A DNA stretch of 13,867 bases, from contig DATDGU010000282.1 of the NCBI GenBank assembly GCA_036521915.1, positions 1 to 13,867 on the forward strand. Reading direction: 5' to 3'. The notes beneath the pieces were generated by a model. That model had not been told where the DNA came from. It saw only the letters and a list, made by a program, of their open reading frames with translations, and ran no database searches. Positions 1 to 6,309 of the stretch are shown here, one piece after another. The stretch is from PALSA-555 sp036521915 (GTDB lineage Bacteria > Actinomycetota > Acidimicrobiia > IMCC26256 > PALSA-555). Positions within the stretch are counted from its first letter, which is position 1, and each line of letters starts with the position of its first letter. Both the position numbers and the translations under genes were made by a program.

Positions 1-1
1 G

Positions 2-94
2 TTCGGCGCGGCGGCCAAGCGGGCCGACCCCCCGCCGGCGTCGTGGCGGGACGAGTACCACGCCCGCGGCGCGGCCTCGACCACCCCGGACTGA
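2..94 (+). CDS. C-terminal fragment of an unidentified protein (5' end outside window)
   Basis: The window opens inside a reading frame that ends at TGA 92-94. All 30 visible codons end in G or C, which matches the coding bias of the neighbours and supports a real gene. The tail is Ala/Pro rich with a short charged patch (WRDEYHARG) and shows no domain I recognise. It lies 15 bp upstream of the GerW-like gene in the same direction. The purine-rich ribosome-binding stretch of that gene starts at this stop codon, so the two are probably co-transcribed and coupled. The function is unknown because only the last 30 residues are present. Confidence 0.6.
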   Translation, partial: FGAAAKRADPPPASWRDEYHARGAASTTPD

Positions 95-109
95 GGAGAG
101 GAGCCGGCG

Positions 110-463
110 ATGAAGCTGCCCGACGTGCTGGAGCGATTCGACGACGCGATGTCCGTGCGCCGCGTCTACGGCGAGGCGGTCGAGCGCGACGGCGTCGTCG
201 TGATCCCCGCTGCGGGGGTCCGGGGTGGCGGGGGCGGCGGGTCCGGTGGCGGGACCGACGGACCGAGCGGCGCGCACGGCGAGGGCACCGGGGCCGGCTG
301 GGGCGTCGTCGCCCGGCCGGTCGGGGCGTGGATCATCCGCGACGGTGACGCCCGTTGGGAGCCGGCGATCGACGTGAGTCGGGTGATCCTCGGCGCTCAG
401 ATCGTGGCCGGCCTCGGCCTGCTCACGCTGCGCACCTGGTTGCGCCGCCGGCACCGGCGCTGA
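110..463 (+). CDS. GerW/YtfJ-family protein (sporulation-protein-like), membrane-anchored
   Basis: This 117-residue protein has the pattern of the GerW (YtfJ) family: an N-terminal VYGEAVERDGVVVIPAA segment (about residues 19-35), then a very glycine-rich linker (about 36-65), then GWGVVARPVGAWIIRDG (about 64-80). In Bacillus the family is tied to spore germination, but homologues occur widely in non-sporulating actinobacteria, where the role is unknown. The C-terminus (about 90-110) is hydrophobic and ends in an Arg-rich tail, which suggests a membrane anchor with a cytosolic basic end. The ATG at 110 is preceded by a strong GAGGAG-type Shine-Dalgarno 6 nt upstream. The gene probably forms an operon with the truncated gene before it. 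The family call is firm; the function is not. Confidence 0.78.
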   Translation: MKLPDVLERFDDAMSVRRVYGEAVERDGVVVIPAAGVRGGGGGGSGGGTDGPSGAHGEGTGAGWGVVARPVGAWIIRDGDARWEPAIDVSRVILGAQIVAGLGLLTLRTWLRRRHRR

Positions 464-477
464 CCCCTCAGGGCGTC
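462..477. terminator. small hairpin between convergent genes
   Basis: The GerW-like gene (stop 461-463) and the convergent membrane gene (stop 468-470 on the other strand) are only 4 bp apart. GACCCC pairs with GGGCGTC (one bulged C at 474), leaving a TCA loop that is the opposing stop codon. There is no T-tract, so this is at best a weak or Rho-assisted terminator. Confidence 0.25.
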
Positions 478-866
478 GGCGCGGGCACGCGCTCGTCCGT
501 CGCGACGAGCACGACGACAACGACCGCCAGCCCGAGATCGAGCAGCGATCGCAGCGGGTGCCAGTGCAGGAGCCCGGCGATCGCGAGCACCGCCTCGCTC
601 ACGTAGGTCGCCGGGCGCGCCCAGCCGTCGCGCCGCACCACCGCGACCGCGAGCACGGCGAGCCACACGGCGAGGAGCAGCAGCGCGAAGCCCCAGAGGC
701 CGGGGTGGTTCGCGAGCGCGACGTGGAGGAACCGGTTGGTGAAGTGCCGTCGACCTGCCCGCGACAGGATCCAGAGCGCGAGCCCGGCGAGGGCGATGAG
801 CCCGCCCTGGACGACGATGATGATCCCGGCTGCGGTGGACTGGCCGCTCGATGGCGTCTCGGGCAT
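468..866 (-). CDS. small four-helix integral membrane protein, function unknown
   Basis: This is a 132-residue protein with four hydrophobic stretches at about residues 14-34, 57-77, 87-101 and 104-123. Short charged loops separate them (RAGRRHFTNRF, RRDGWARP). I do not recognise a named family; it resembles the many small DUF-type actinobacterial membrane proteins. I chose the ATG at 866 over an upstream in-frame start at 920 for two reasons. A GAGGGGAG ribosome-binding site sits immediately upstream, and a good promoter (TTGACA at 933-928, CACGCT at 909-904) would start transcription near 897, downstream of the longer start. The gene converges on the GerW-like gene and is transcribed away from the amidohydrolase. 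No catalytic motif is visible. Confidence 0.72.
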   Translation of the reverse strand: MPETPSSGQSTAAGIIIVVQGGLIALAGLALWILSRAGRRHFTNRFLHVALANHPGLWGFALLLLAVWLAVLAVAVVRRDGWARPATYVSEAVLAIAGLLHWHPLRSLLDLGLAVVVVVLVATDERVPAPTP

Positions 867-903
867 AGCTCCCCTCGGGTCGCTCCGTCGCCCGAGCGAC
901 GCC

Positions 904-933
904 AGCGTGGAGCGCAGCATGTCGCGCTGTCAA
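904..933 (-). promoter_or_regulatory. sigma70-like promoter for the small membrane protein gene
   Basis: On the minus strand there is a perfect TTGACA -35 (933-928), an 18-bp spacer and a CACGCT -10-like hexamer (909-904). Transcription would start near 897, giving a leader of about 31 nt with a GAGGGGAG site just before ATG 866. It lies back to back with the amidohydrolase -10. Confidence 0.45.
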
Positions 934-954
934 TCGAGCGGGCGCGGCGGCCCT

Positions 955-960
955 TAGGGT
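955..960 (+). promoter_or_regulatory. -10 element for a leaderless amidohydrolase transcript
   Basis: TAGGGT (TANNNT consensus) is followed by 7 nt and then GTG at 968. This is the spacing expected when the transcription start coincides with the start codon in actinobacterial leaderless mRNAs. No Shine-Dalgarno is visible and no good -35 was found. Confidence 0.45.
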
Positions 961-967
961 GGACGGC

Positions 968-2083
968 GTGGACGGCTATCCGGTCTTCGACGTCGATTCG
1001 CACTTCATGGAGCCGCTCGACGTGTGGCGCGAGCGCCTCCCGGCGGCGCTGCGCGACCGCGGGCCGTTCGGGTCCGAAGACCGGGGCGCGGTCGTCGTCG
1101 ACCGGGACCGGCGCTTCCCGACGGTCCGGTGGCGCAGCCGCGCCGGCGGCCTCGCCACCCTGAACCAGACGTGGGAGCAGACGTATCACCGCTACTCGTC
1201 GCGGGGATGGGACCCCGAGGCGTACGTGCTCGCGATGGACGACCAGGGCATCGACTGCATGGCGCTGTACCCGAGCCGCGGGCTGATGCAGGTCGCCGCG
1301 TGGGGCCTGGACCCGGCGCTCGCGGCGGCGATCGTGCGCGCCTACAACGACTGGGCCGCGTCGTTCGTCGCCGCCGTACCGGACCGGCTGTTCGGCGTCG
1401 GGCAGCTCGACCTGCGCGACGCCGACCGCGCCGCGGCCGAGGCGCGACGCTGCGTCACCGAGCACGGCTTCCGGGCCTTCTTCGTGCTCCCGGAGCCGCC
1501 GCTGCCGGGCGTGACGCTCGAGCGCGACTACTACGACCCGCTCTGGTCGACGCTCGAGGAGCTCGACGTGGCGCTGGCGCTCCACAACGTCGCCGGCACC
1601 GGACTCGGCCAGCTCGGCGCGGACCGCTTCGGGGAGTGGGCGCTCCCCCGCATCGCGGCGGCGTTCCCGCTCGAGTCCCAGCTCAGCCTCTTCTCGTTCC
1701 TCGTGGGCGGGATCTGCGACCGTCACCCGGCGCTGCGGGTCGTCGTCCTCGAATCGGGCGCGGGGTGGCTGCCGTTCTGGCTCTGGTGGCTGGACGAGCT
1801 GTACGAGCGCTACGTCGGCCTCGACTGCGACGAGCTCTCGGCGCCCCCGAGCGAGCTCTTCCGGCGCCAGTGCTTCATCTCGGCCGAGATCGAGGAGCCG
1901 GCCTACCGGCCGGTGCTCGACGCGGTGGGCGTCGACTGTGTGGTGACGGCGTCGGACTTCCCGCACCCCGAGGGCTCGTTCCCGGACGGTGTCCGCGAGT
2001 TCGTCGCCCGGGGCGACCTCTCGGACGCGGAGAAGCGCCGGATCCTGTGGGACAACCCGCGGCGCCTCTACGGCTTCGCCTGA
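968..2083 (+). CDS. amidohydrolase-2 family metal-dependent hydrolase/decarboxylase
   Basis: This 371-residue protein is a TIM-barrel enzyme of the amidohydrolase-related family (Amidohydro_2, which includes ACMSD-like decarboxylases). Metal-site candidates are Asp10 and His12 in the N-terminal DVDSHFMEP motif, His206 in ALHN, and Asp330 in the C-terminal ASDFPHPEGSFPD motif. The D-x-H in place of H-x-H is common in this branch. Such enzymes hydrolyse or decarboxylate cyclic or aromatic carboxylates; the substrate here cannot be read. GTG 968 is preferred because a TAGGGT -10 sits 7 nt before it. An in-frame GTG at 959 would add three residues but overlaps that -10 element. The gene converges on the P450 30 bp downstream and may belong to the same catabolic set. 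Confidence 0.85.
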   Translation: MDGYPVFDVDSHFMEPLDVWRERLPAALRDRGPFGSEDRGAVVVDRDRRFPTVRWRSRAGGLATLNQTWEQTYHRYSSRGWDPEAYVLAMDDQGIDCMALYPSRGLMQVAAWGLDPALAAAIVRAYNDWAASFVAAVPDRLFGVGQLDLRDADRAAAEARRCVTEHGFRAFFVLPEPPLPGVTLERDYYDPLWSTLEELDVALALHNVAGTGLGQLGADRFGEWALPRIAAAFPLESQLSLFSFLVGGICDRHPALRVVVLESGAGWLPFWLWWLDELYERYVGLDCDELSAPPSELFRRQCFISAEIEEPAYRPVLDAVGVDCVVTASDFPHPEGSFPDGVREFVARGDLSDAEKRRILWDNPRRLYGFA

Positions 2084-2091
2084 CCGTGCCG

Positions 2092-2105
2092 CGGCGGGGC
2101 CGCCG
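2092..2105. terminator. short GC hairpin between amidohydrolase and P450 stops
   Basis: CGGCG pairs with CGCCG around a 4-nt loop in the 30-bp convergent gap. There is no T-tract, and the GC-rich background makes chance pairing likely. Confidence 0.2.
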
Positions 2106-2113
2106 GGTGTCGA

Positions 2114-3364
2114 TCAGTCGAAGACGACGTGCAGCGAGCTCGGCGCGCGGAAGGTCAGCCCGGTGATCTGCGGCGCTGGGGCGGACGGGTCGAGGCGCAC
2201 GTTGGGGAGCCGGTCGAGCACCGCGTTGATCGCGACGGTCGTCTCCATGCGGGCGAGGTGCATGCCGAGGCACATGTGGGGCCCGAAGGCGAACGCGAGG
2301 TGCTGCTTCGGCTCGCGTGCGAGGTCGAACTCGTCGGGCCGGTCCCACCGCGACGGGTCGCGGTTCGCGCCGCCGAGGCACACGTTGATCGGCGCGCCGG
2401 CCGGGATGTGGACGCCGTCGAGCTCGACGTCGCGTGACGCGGTGCGGCCGATCCCGGTGAGCGGCGGCTCCCATCGGAGCCCCTCCTCGATCGCGGCCGG
2501 CATGAGCGACCGGTCGTCGCGGAGCGCGGCGAGCTGCTCGGGCCGGCCCAGGAGGCCGAACATGAGGTTGCTCGACGACCGGTAGGTGGTCTCGGCGCCG
2601 GCCGGCAGCAGGAGGCGCAGGAAGGCGATGATCTCCTCGTCGGTGAGGCGCTGCCCGTCGAGCTCGGCCTCGGCGAGGACGCTGATGACGTCGTCGCGCG
2701 GGTGCTCGCGCCGGTCGGCGATCACGGCGGCGAAGAAGTCGTAGAGCCACTGCGAGGACTCGAGGCCCCGCTCGATGTCGAAGCCGATGCTGATGAGCTC
2801 GACCGCCTTGCGGTGGAACTGCGGCAGCTCGTCGGCGGGCAGGCCGAGCATGGCGGCGATCACGTGCACCGGGAAGGGCCAGAACAGCTCACGGACCAGG
2901 TCGGCGCGCCCCTCGGCGACGAAGTCGTCGATGAGGCCGTGGACGATCGGGCGGACGAGCTCCGCCTCCCAGCGCTCCATCGCCTTGCGGGTGAACGCCT
3001 GCGCGATGAGCGAGCGGTAGCGGTGGTGCTCGGGCTCGTCCATCTCGAGGATGGAGTGGCCCATCACGAGGCCCATGCTGTCGGCGTACGCCGACGACGA
3101 GAACGTCTCGCCGTCCTTCAGGACCGTCTGCACCGCCTCGAAGGACAGTGGCGTGTACTGGGGACCCTCGCTCAGGAACGCCGGGTCGACGCCCTCGACC
3201 GGCCCGAAGCGCTCCTCGAAGCGCCCGGCGTGCACCGGGCACTCGGCCCGCAGCTCGGCGAAGACGGGGTAGGGATCGGTGACCGTGCCGGTGCCCATGG
3301 CCTCGTCGAAGACGGCGAAGGGGTCGTACTCCTCGCCCGACGTCTGGGTCGTGGTCTCGCTCAC
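2114..3364 (-). CDS. cytochrome P450 monooxygenase
   Basis: This is a 416-residue soluble bacterial P450 of normal length with no membrane anchor. Key motifs are intact. The I-helix oxygen-binding motif is AGAETT (255-260, with Glu in place of the usual Asp). The K-helix ExxR is Glu294-Arg297. The heme-binding loop is FAFGPHMCLG, with the proximal thiolate at Cys365. The enzyme would hydroxylate a small lipophilic substrate using electrons from a ferredoxin and reductase, neither of which is encoded nearby. The GTG start at 3364 has an AAGGAG ribosome-binding site 7 nt upstream. It is divergent from the OYE-type gene across 86 bp that contain a perfect inverted repeat, so the two are probably co-regulated. 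The P450 subfamily and substrate are unknown. Confidence 0.95.
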   Translation of the reverse strand: MSETTTQTSGEEYDPFAVFDEAMGTGTVTDPYPVFAELRAECPVHAGRFEERFGPVEGVDPAFLSEGPQYTPLSFEAVQTVLKDGETFSSSAYADSMGLVMGHSILEMDEPEHHRYRSLIAQAFTRKAMERWEAELVRPIVHGLIDDFVAEGRADLVRELFWPFPVHVIAAMLGLPADELPQFHRKAVELISIGFDIERGLESSQWLYDFFAAVIADRREHPRDDVISVLAEAELDGQRLTDEEIIAFLRLLLPAGAETTYRSSSNLMFGLLGRPEQLAALRDDRSLMPAAIEEGLRWEPPLTGIGRTASRDVELDGVHIPAGAPINVCLGGANRDPSRWDRPDEFDLAREPKQHLAFAFGPHMCLGMHLARMETTVAINAVLDRLPNVRLDPSAPAPQITGLTFRAPSSLHVVFD

Positions 3365-3398
3365 CGCGCTGCTCCTTGCCTCGGCGGTCCCCCCGGGC

Positions 3399-3418
3399 GC
3401 GCGGTCACCCGACCGCGC
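3399..3418. promoter_or_regulatory. perfect 8-bp inverted repeat, candidate operator for the divergent P450/OYE pair
   Basis: GCGCGGTC (3399-3406), ACCC spacer, GACCGCGC (3411-3418). The repeat is centred almost exactly in the 86-bp gap, 34 bp from the P450 start and 32 bp from the OYE start. That is the expected layout for a dimeric repressor controlling both directions. No regulator gene is in the window. Confidence 0.45.
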
Positions 3419-3438
3419 TGCGCCGCGGCCCAGTGTGG

Positions 3439-3444
3439 CACGCT
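3439..3444 (+). promoter_or_regulatory. possible -10 element of the OYE-type gene
   Basis: CACGCT is one mismatch from TANNNT and ends 6 nt before GTG 3451, so the transcript could be leaderless. There is no Shine-Dalgarno before this GTG. The matching -35 position would fall on the right half of the inverted repeat. Weak on its own. Confidence 0.25.
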
Positions 3445-3450
3445 CCTGGC

Positions 3451-5454
3451 GTGACGCCGTACCCCCGGCTCTTCGAGCCGCTCGCGGTCGGGCCGGTGAC
3501 GCTGCGCAACCGCGTCGTGTGCGGGGCGCACTTCACGATGTTCACCGAGCCGAACCCGGTGTGGGGCGAGCCCGGCTTCTACGGCCGGCGCTACGGCCGT
3601 TACCTCGCCGAGCGGGCTCGTGGGGGCGTCGCCGCGGTCATCGCCGGCGAGACCGCGGTGGCGCCGAACACCGCCTACAAGATGGCGAACAACGCCAACG
3701 GCTGGGACCCGGGCTGCGTCCCCCACTACGAGGCGCTCACGGCGCAGGTCCACGAGCACGACGCGCTCGCGTTCCTGCAGCTGACGCACAGCGGGGCGAT
3801 GATGCTCGGCAACTGGTCCAAGCAGGTCGCGATCGGCCCGTCGCGGGTCCCCGACTACTTCGAGCCACCGAAGCCGATGGACCGCGACGACCTGCGCGAG
3901 ATGGTCGACTACCACGTCCGCTGCGCGCGCAACGCCGTCGCCGGCGGGTTCGACGGCCTCGAGATCCAGAGCGCCCACGGGTACCTGCTCCACCAGTTCC
4001 TGTCGCCGAAGTTCAACGAGCGCACCGACGAGTACGGCGGCAGCCTCGAGAACCGGATGCGCTTCGGGGTCGAGGTGCTCTCCGCCGTGCGTGACGCGGT
4101 CGGCGAGGACGTCGCCGTCGGGCTGCGCCTCGCCGGGGACGACGAGCAGGCCCACGGGCCGGGGCTCACCGCCGACGACGCCGCGGAGGTCGCCGCCCGG
4201 TACGAGGCGCTCGGGCTCGTCGACTTCCTGAACGTCAGCGTCGGGATCGGCGGCGTCGGGATGGTCCGCACGAACTACGCGCCGCACGGCCTCGGCGTGT
4301 ACGCCGCGCACAAGGTGAAGGAGGCGGTGGGCGACACGCCCGTCCTCACCGTGCACCGAATCCTGGACCCTCACGAGGCCGAGGGCATCCTGGAGGACGG
4401 CGCCGCCGACGGCATCACGCTCGTGCGCGCGCTCATCGCCGACCCCGAGTGGGTCAACAAGGCGCGCGACGGCCGGGCCGACGAGATCCGCCGCTGCACG
4501 GGGATCAACCAGTCCTGCTACGGGAACCTGCTGCAGTCGATGCCGATCAGCTGCGTCCAGAACCCGGCCGTCGGTCGCGAGGACGAGCTCGGGCTCGGCA
4601 CGCTGACCCCGGCGACGACGGCCCGGCGCGTCGTGGTGGTCGGCGGCGGCCCCGCGGGCCTCGAGGCGGCGTGGGTCGCCGCGGCGCGAGGCCACCAGGT
4701 CACGCTGCTGGAGCGGGCCGCCACGCTCGGCGGGGCAATCCGCCTGGCGCAGCGGCTGCCTGGACGCGCCGAGATCGCGGACCTCGCCGACTGGCGCATC
4801 GGCGAGTGCGAGCGTCGCGGCGTCGAGCTGCGCACCGGCGTCGACGCGACGCCGGAGGATATCCTGGCGCTCGCGCCCGACGCGGTGGTGACCGCGACCG
4901 GCGGACGGGCGACGAAGACCGGCCGCTCGGCCTACCACCCCATGCCCGTCCCCGGCTCGGACCAGGACTGGGTGCTCGACCACCTCGAGGCGCTCGCGTG
5001 CCTCGACGCCGACGCGCCGCGCCTCGGCCAGCGGGTCGTCGTGCTCGACGCGGTCGGCCACGTGCAGGGCGTCGGCCTCGGCGAGCTGCTCGCGGTGCGG
5101 GGCCTCGACGTGACCGTGGTGTGCCCGCTGCCCGTACTGCTCGCGTGCGACGGGGAGACGCAGGCGGCGATCCTCCCGCGCGCCGTGCAGGCCGGCATGA
5201 CGTGGCGTCCGAGCACGGCGGTCGCGATGGTCGACGACCACACGGTCACGACCGTCGACGTCCTCGCCCGGCGCCTCGAGCCGCTCGCCGACGTCGACAC
5301 GTTCGTCGTGTGCACGAACGGCGTCCCGAACACCGAGCTGTACGACGCGCTGCAGGGGCGTGGGCCCGAGGTCGTGCGGGTGGGCGACGCCGTCTCGGTC
5401 CGGCCCGTGGACCGCGCCGTCTTCGACGGGCACCGCGTCGGGCGGGCCCTCTAG
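3451..5454 (+). CDS. FadH/OYE-family FMN/FAD oxidoreductase (2,4-dienoyl-CoA reductase-like, mycofactocin-type)
   Basis: This 667-residue protein has the two-part FadH layout. It begins with an N-terminal old-yellow-enzyme FMN barrel (residues 1 to about 330) whose active-site loop SAHGYLLHQFLSP includes His176 and Tyr178. A short Fe-S segment follows (349-368). The C-terminal pyridine-nucleotide domain begins at about 394 with VVVVGGGPAGLE (glycines 398-400). The Fe-S cysteines are C349, C356 and C368, but the position of the second FadH cysteine is Ile352. The family reduces alpha,beta-unsaturated carbonyls or dienoyl-CoAs; the sequence resembles the OYE group that accompanies mycofactocin systems. 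GTG 3451 places the conserved FEPLAVGPVTLRNR at the N-terminus; a longer in-frame TTG start at 3376 adds a low-complexity leader and is disfavoured. Divergent from the P450. Confidence 0.9.
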   Translation: MTPYPRLFEPLAVGPVTLRNRVVCGAHFTMFTEPNPVWGEPGFYGRRYGRYLAERARGGVAAVIAGETAVAPNTAYKMANNANGWDPGCVPHYEALTAQVHEHDALAFLQLTHSGAMMLGNWSKQVAIGPSRVPDYFEPPKPMDRDDLREMVDYHVRCARNAVAGGFDGLEIQSAHGYLLHQFLSPKFNERTDEYGGSLENRMRFGVEVLSAVRDAVGEDVAVGLRLAGDDEQAHGPGLTADDAAEVAARYEALGLVDFLNVSVGIGGVGMVRTNYAPHGLGVYAAHKVKEAVGDTPVLTVHRILDPHEAEGILEDGAADGITLVRALIADPEWVNKARDGRADEIRRCTGINQSCYGNLLQSMPISCVQNPAVGREDELGLGTLTPATTARRVVVVGGGPAGLEAAWVAAARGHQVTLLERAATLGGAIRLAQRLPGRAEIADLADWRIGECERRGVELRTGVDATPEDILALAPDAVVTATGGRATKTGRSAYHPMPVPGSDQDWVLDHLEALACLDADAPRLGQRVVVLDAVGHVQGVGLGELLAVRGLDVTVVCPLPVLLACDGETQAAILPRAVQAGMTWRPSTAVAMVDDHTVTTVDVLARRLEPLADVDTFVVCTNGVPNTELYDALQGRGPEVVRVGDAVSVRPVDRAVFDGHRVGRAL

Positions 5455-5458
5455 CCCT

Positions 5459-5471
5459 CGGCGGCTCGCCG
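5459..5471. terminator. short GC hairpin between OYE and SDR stops
   Basis: CGGCG and CGCCG pair around a GCT loop in the 21-bp convergent gap after TAG 5452-5454. There is no T-tract. Weak evidence. Confidence 0.2.
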
Positions 5472-5475
5472 CGGC

Positions 5476-6309
5476 TCAGACGTGGGCGCCGCCCGCGACC
5501 GTGATCGCCTGACCGCTGACGAAGCTGGCCGCCTCGCTCGCCAGGAAGACGATCACCGCCGCGGTCTCGTCGGGTGTCTGCATCCGCCCGAGCGGGATCG
5601 TGGCGCGCACCCAGTCGTCGAGGGTCCCGCGTCGGGCGGCCGTCCCCCGTTCGAGGCCCGGGTTCCCGCCGCCGGCCGCGGGGGACACGCCGAGCGGGCA
5701 GACCGCGTTGGCTCGGATGCCGTGCGGCGCGAGCTCGGTCGCCAGCACCTCGGTGAGCCGGAGCACCCCGCCCCGCGCCGCCGAGAACGCGCCGAAGCCG
5801 GGCTCGCCGATCACGCCGGCCGAGGACGAGAGGCTGACGATCGCGCCGCCGTCACCCTGCTCGACCATGCGACGCGCGCAGGCGCGCGCGCCGAGCCAGA
5901 CGGCCGTCAGGTTCGCGTCGAGCGCCGCGGACCACGAGGCCGGCTCGAGCTTGAGCAGCGAGCCGTTCCCCAGGTCGGGCCCGGTGCCGCCGGACAGGTT
6001 GCAGCAGACGTCGATGCGCCCGAACGCGTCGACGGTGGCCGACACCGAGTCCTCGACGGCGTCCGGGTCGGTGAGCTCGACCGCCTGGGTGAGGACGCGC
6101 CGGCCGGTCGCCTCGACGGCCGCCGCGGTGGCGTCGAGCGCCTCGCGGGACACCCGATAGGACAGGTCCTCGAGGGGAGTCGGCGTCACGACGTCGACGC
6201 AGGCAACGTCGGCCCCTCGCTGCGCGAGCTGCACCGCGGCGGCGCGCCCGATCCCGGGGCGGCGGGCCGCCCCGGCCACCCAGGCGACCTTGCCCTCGAA
6301 GTCGTTCAC
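5476..6309 (-). CDS. short-chain dehydrogenase/reductase with degenerate catalytic residues (possible pseudoenzyme)
   Basis: This 277-residue SDR-fold protein keeps a Rossmann nucleotide loop (GAARRPGIG, 13-21), Asp39 at the end of beta-2, the tetrad Asn133 and Ser162, and the C-terminal FLASEAASFVSGQ segment. Where the catalytic YxxxK should be, 13 residues after Ser162, the sequence is FSAAR, with Phe175 for Tyr and Arg179 for Lys. Both codons were checked in the DNA (TTC, CGG). Compared with its operon partner, it has about 12 extra residues between beta-2 and beta-3 (about 40-77), where mycofactocin-associated SDRs carry their insertion. The GTG start overlaps the upstream hydratase stop as GTGA, with no strong ribosome-binding site, so it should be translationally coupled. 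It could be a structural partner or regulator, or have altered chemistry. Confidence 0.88.
   Translation of the reverse strand: MNDFEGKVAWVAGAARRPGIGRAAAVQLAQRGADVACVDVVTPTPLEDLSYRVSREALDATAAAVEATGRRVLTQAVELTDPDAVEDSVSATVDAFGRIDVCCNLSGGTGPDLGNGSLLKLEPASWSAALDANLTAVWLGARACARRMVEQGDGGAIVSLSSSAGVIGEPGFGAFSAARGGVLRLTEVLATELAPHGIRANAVCPLGVSPAAGGGNPGLERGTAARRGTLDDWVRATIPLGRMQTPDETAAVIVFLASEAASFVSGQAITVAGGAHV

Noticed and set aside
181..300. Gly-rich GC repeats as a mobile or regulatory repeat
   Set aside because: This is the coding sequence of the Gly-rich linker normal for the GerW family; there is no repeat unit outside the gene.
110..463. GerW-like gene as evidence of a sporulating organism
   Set aside because: Homologues of this family are common in non-sporulating actinobacteria, and no other sporulation gene is present.
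599..1966. 455-codon minus frame antisense to the amidohydrolase
   Set aside because: Composition is typical of antisense shadows (Arg/Glu/Val/Ala), with no motif; the + strand frame has the complete amidohydrolase signature.
3361..5433. 690-codon open frame antisense to the OYE gene
   Set aside because: It is a shadow of G/C-ending codons on the other strand: no recognisable domain, Arg/His/Asp/Val-rich composition, and the opposite strand encodes a complete conserved enzyme.
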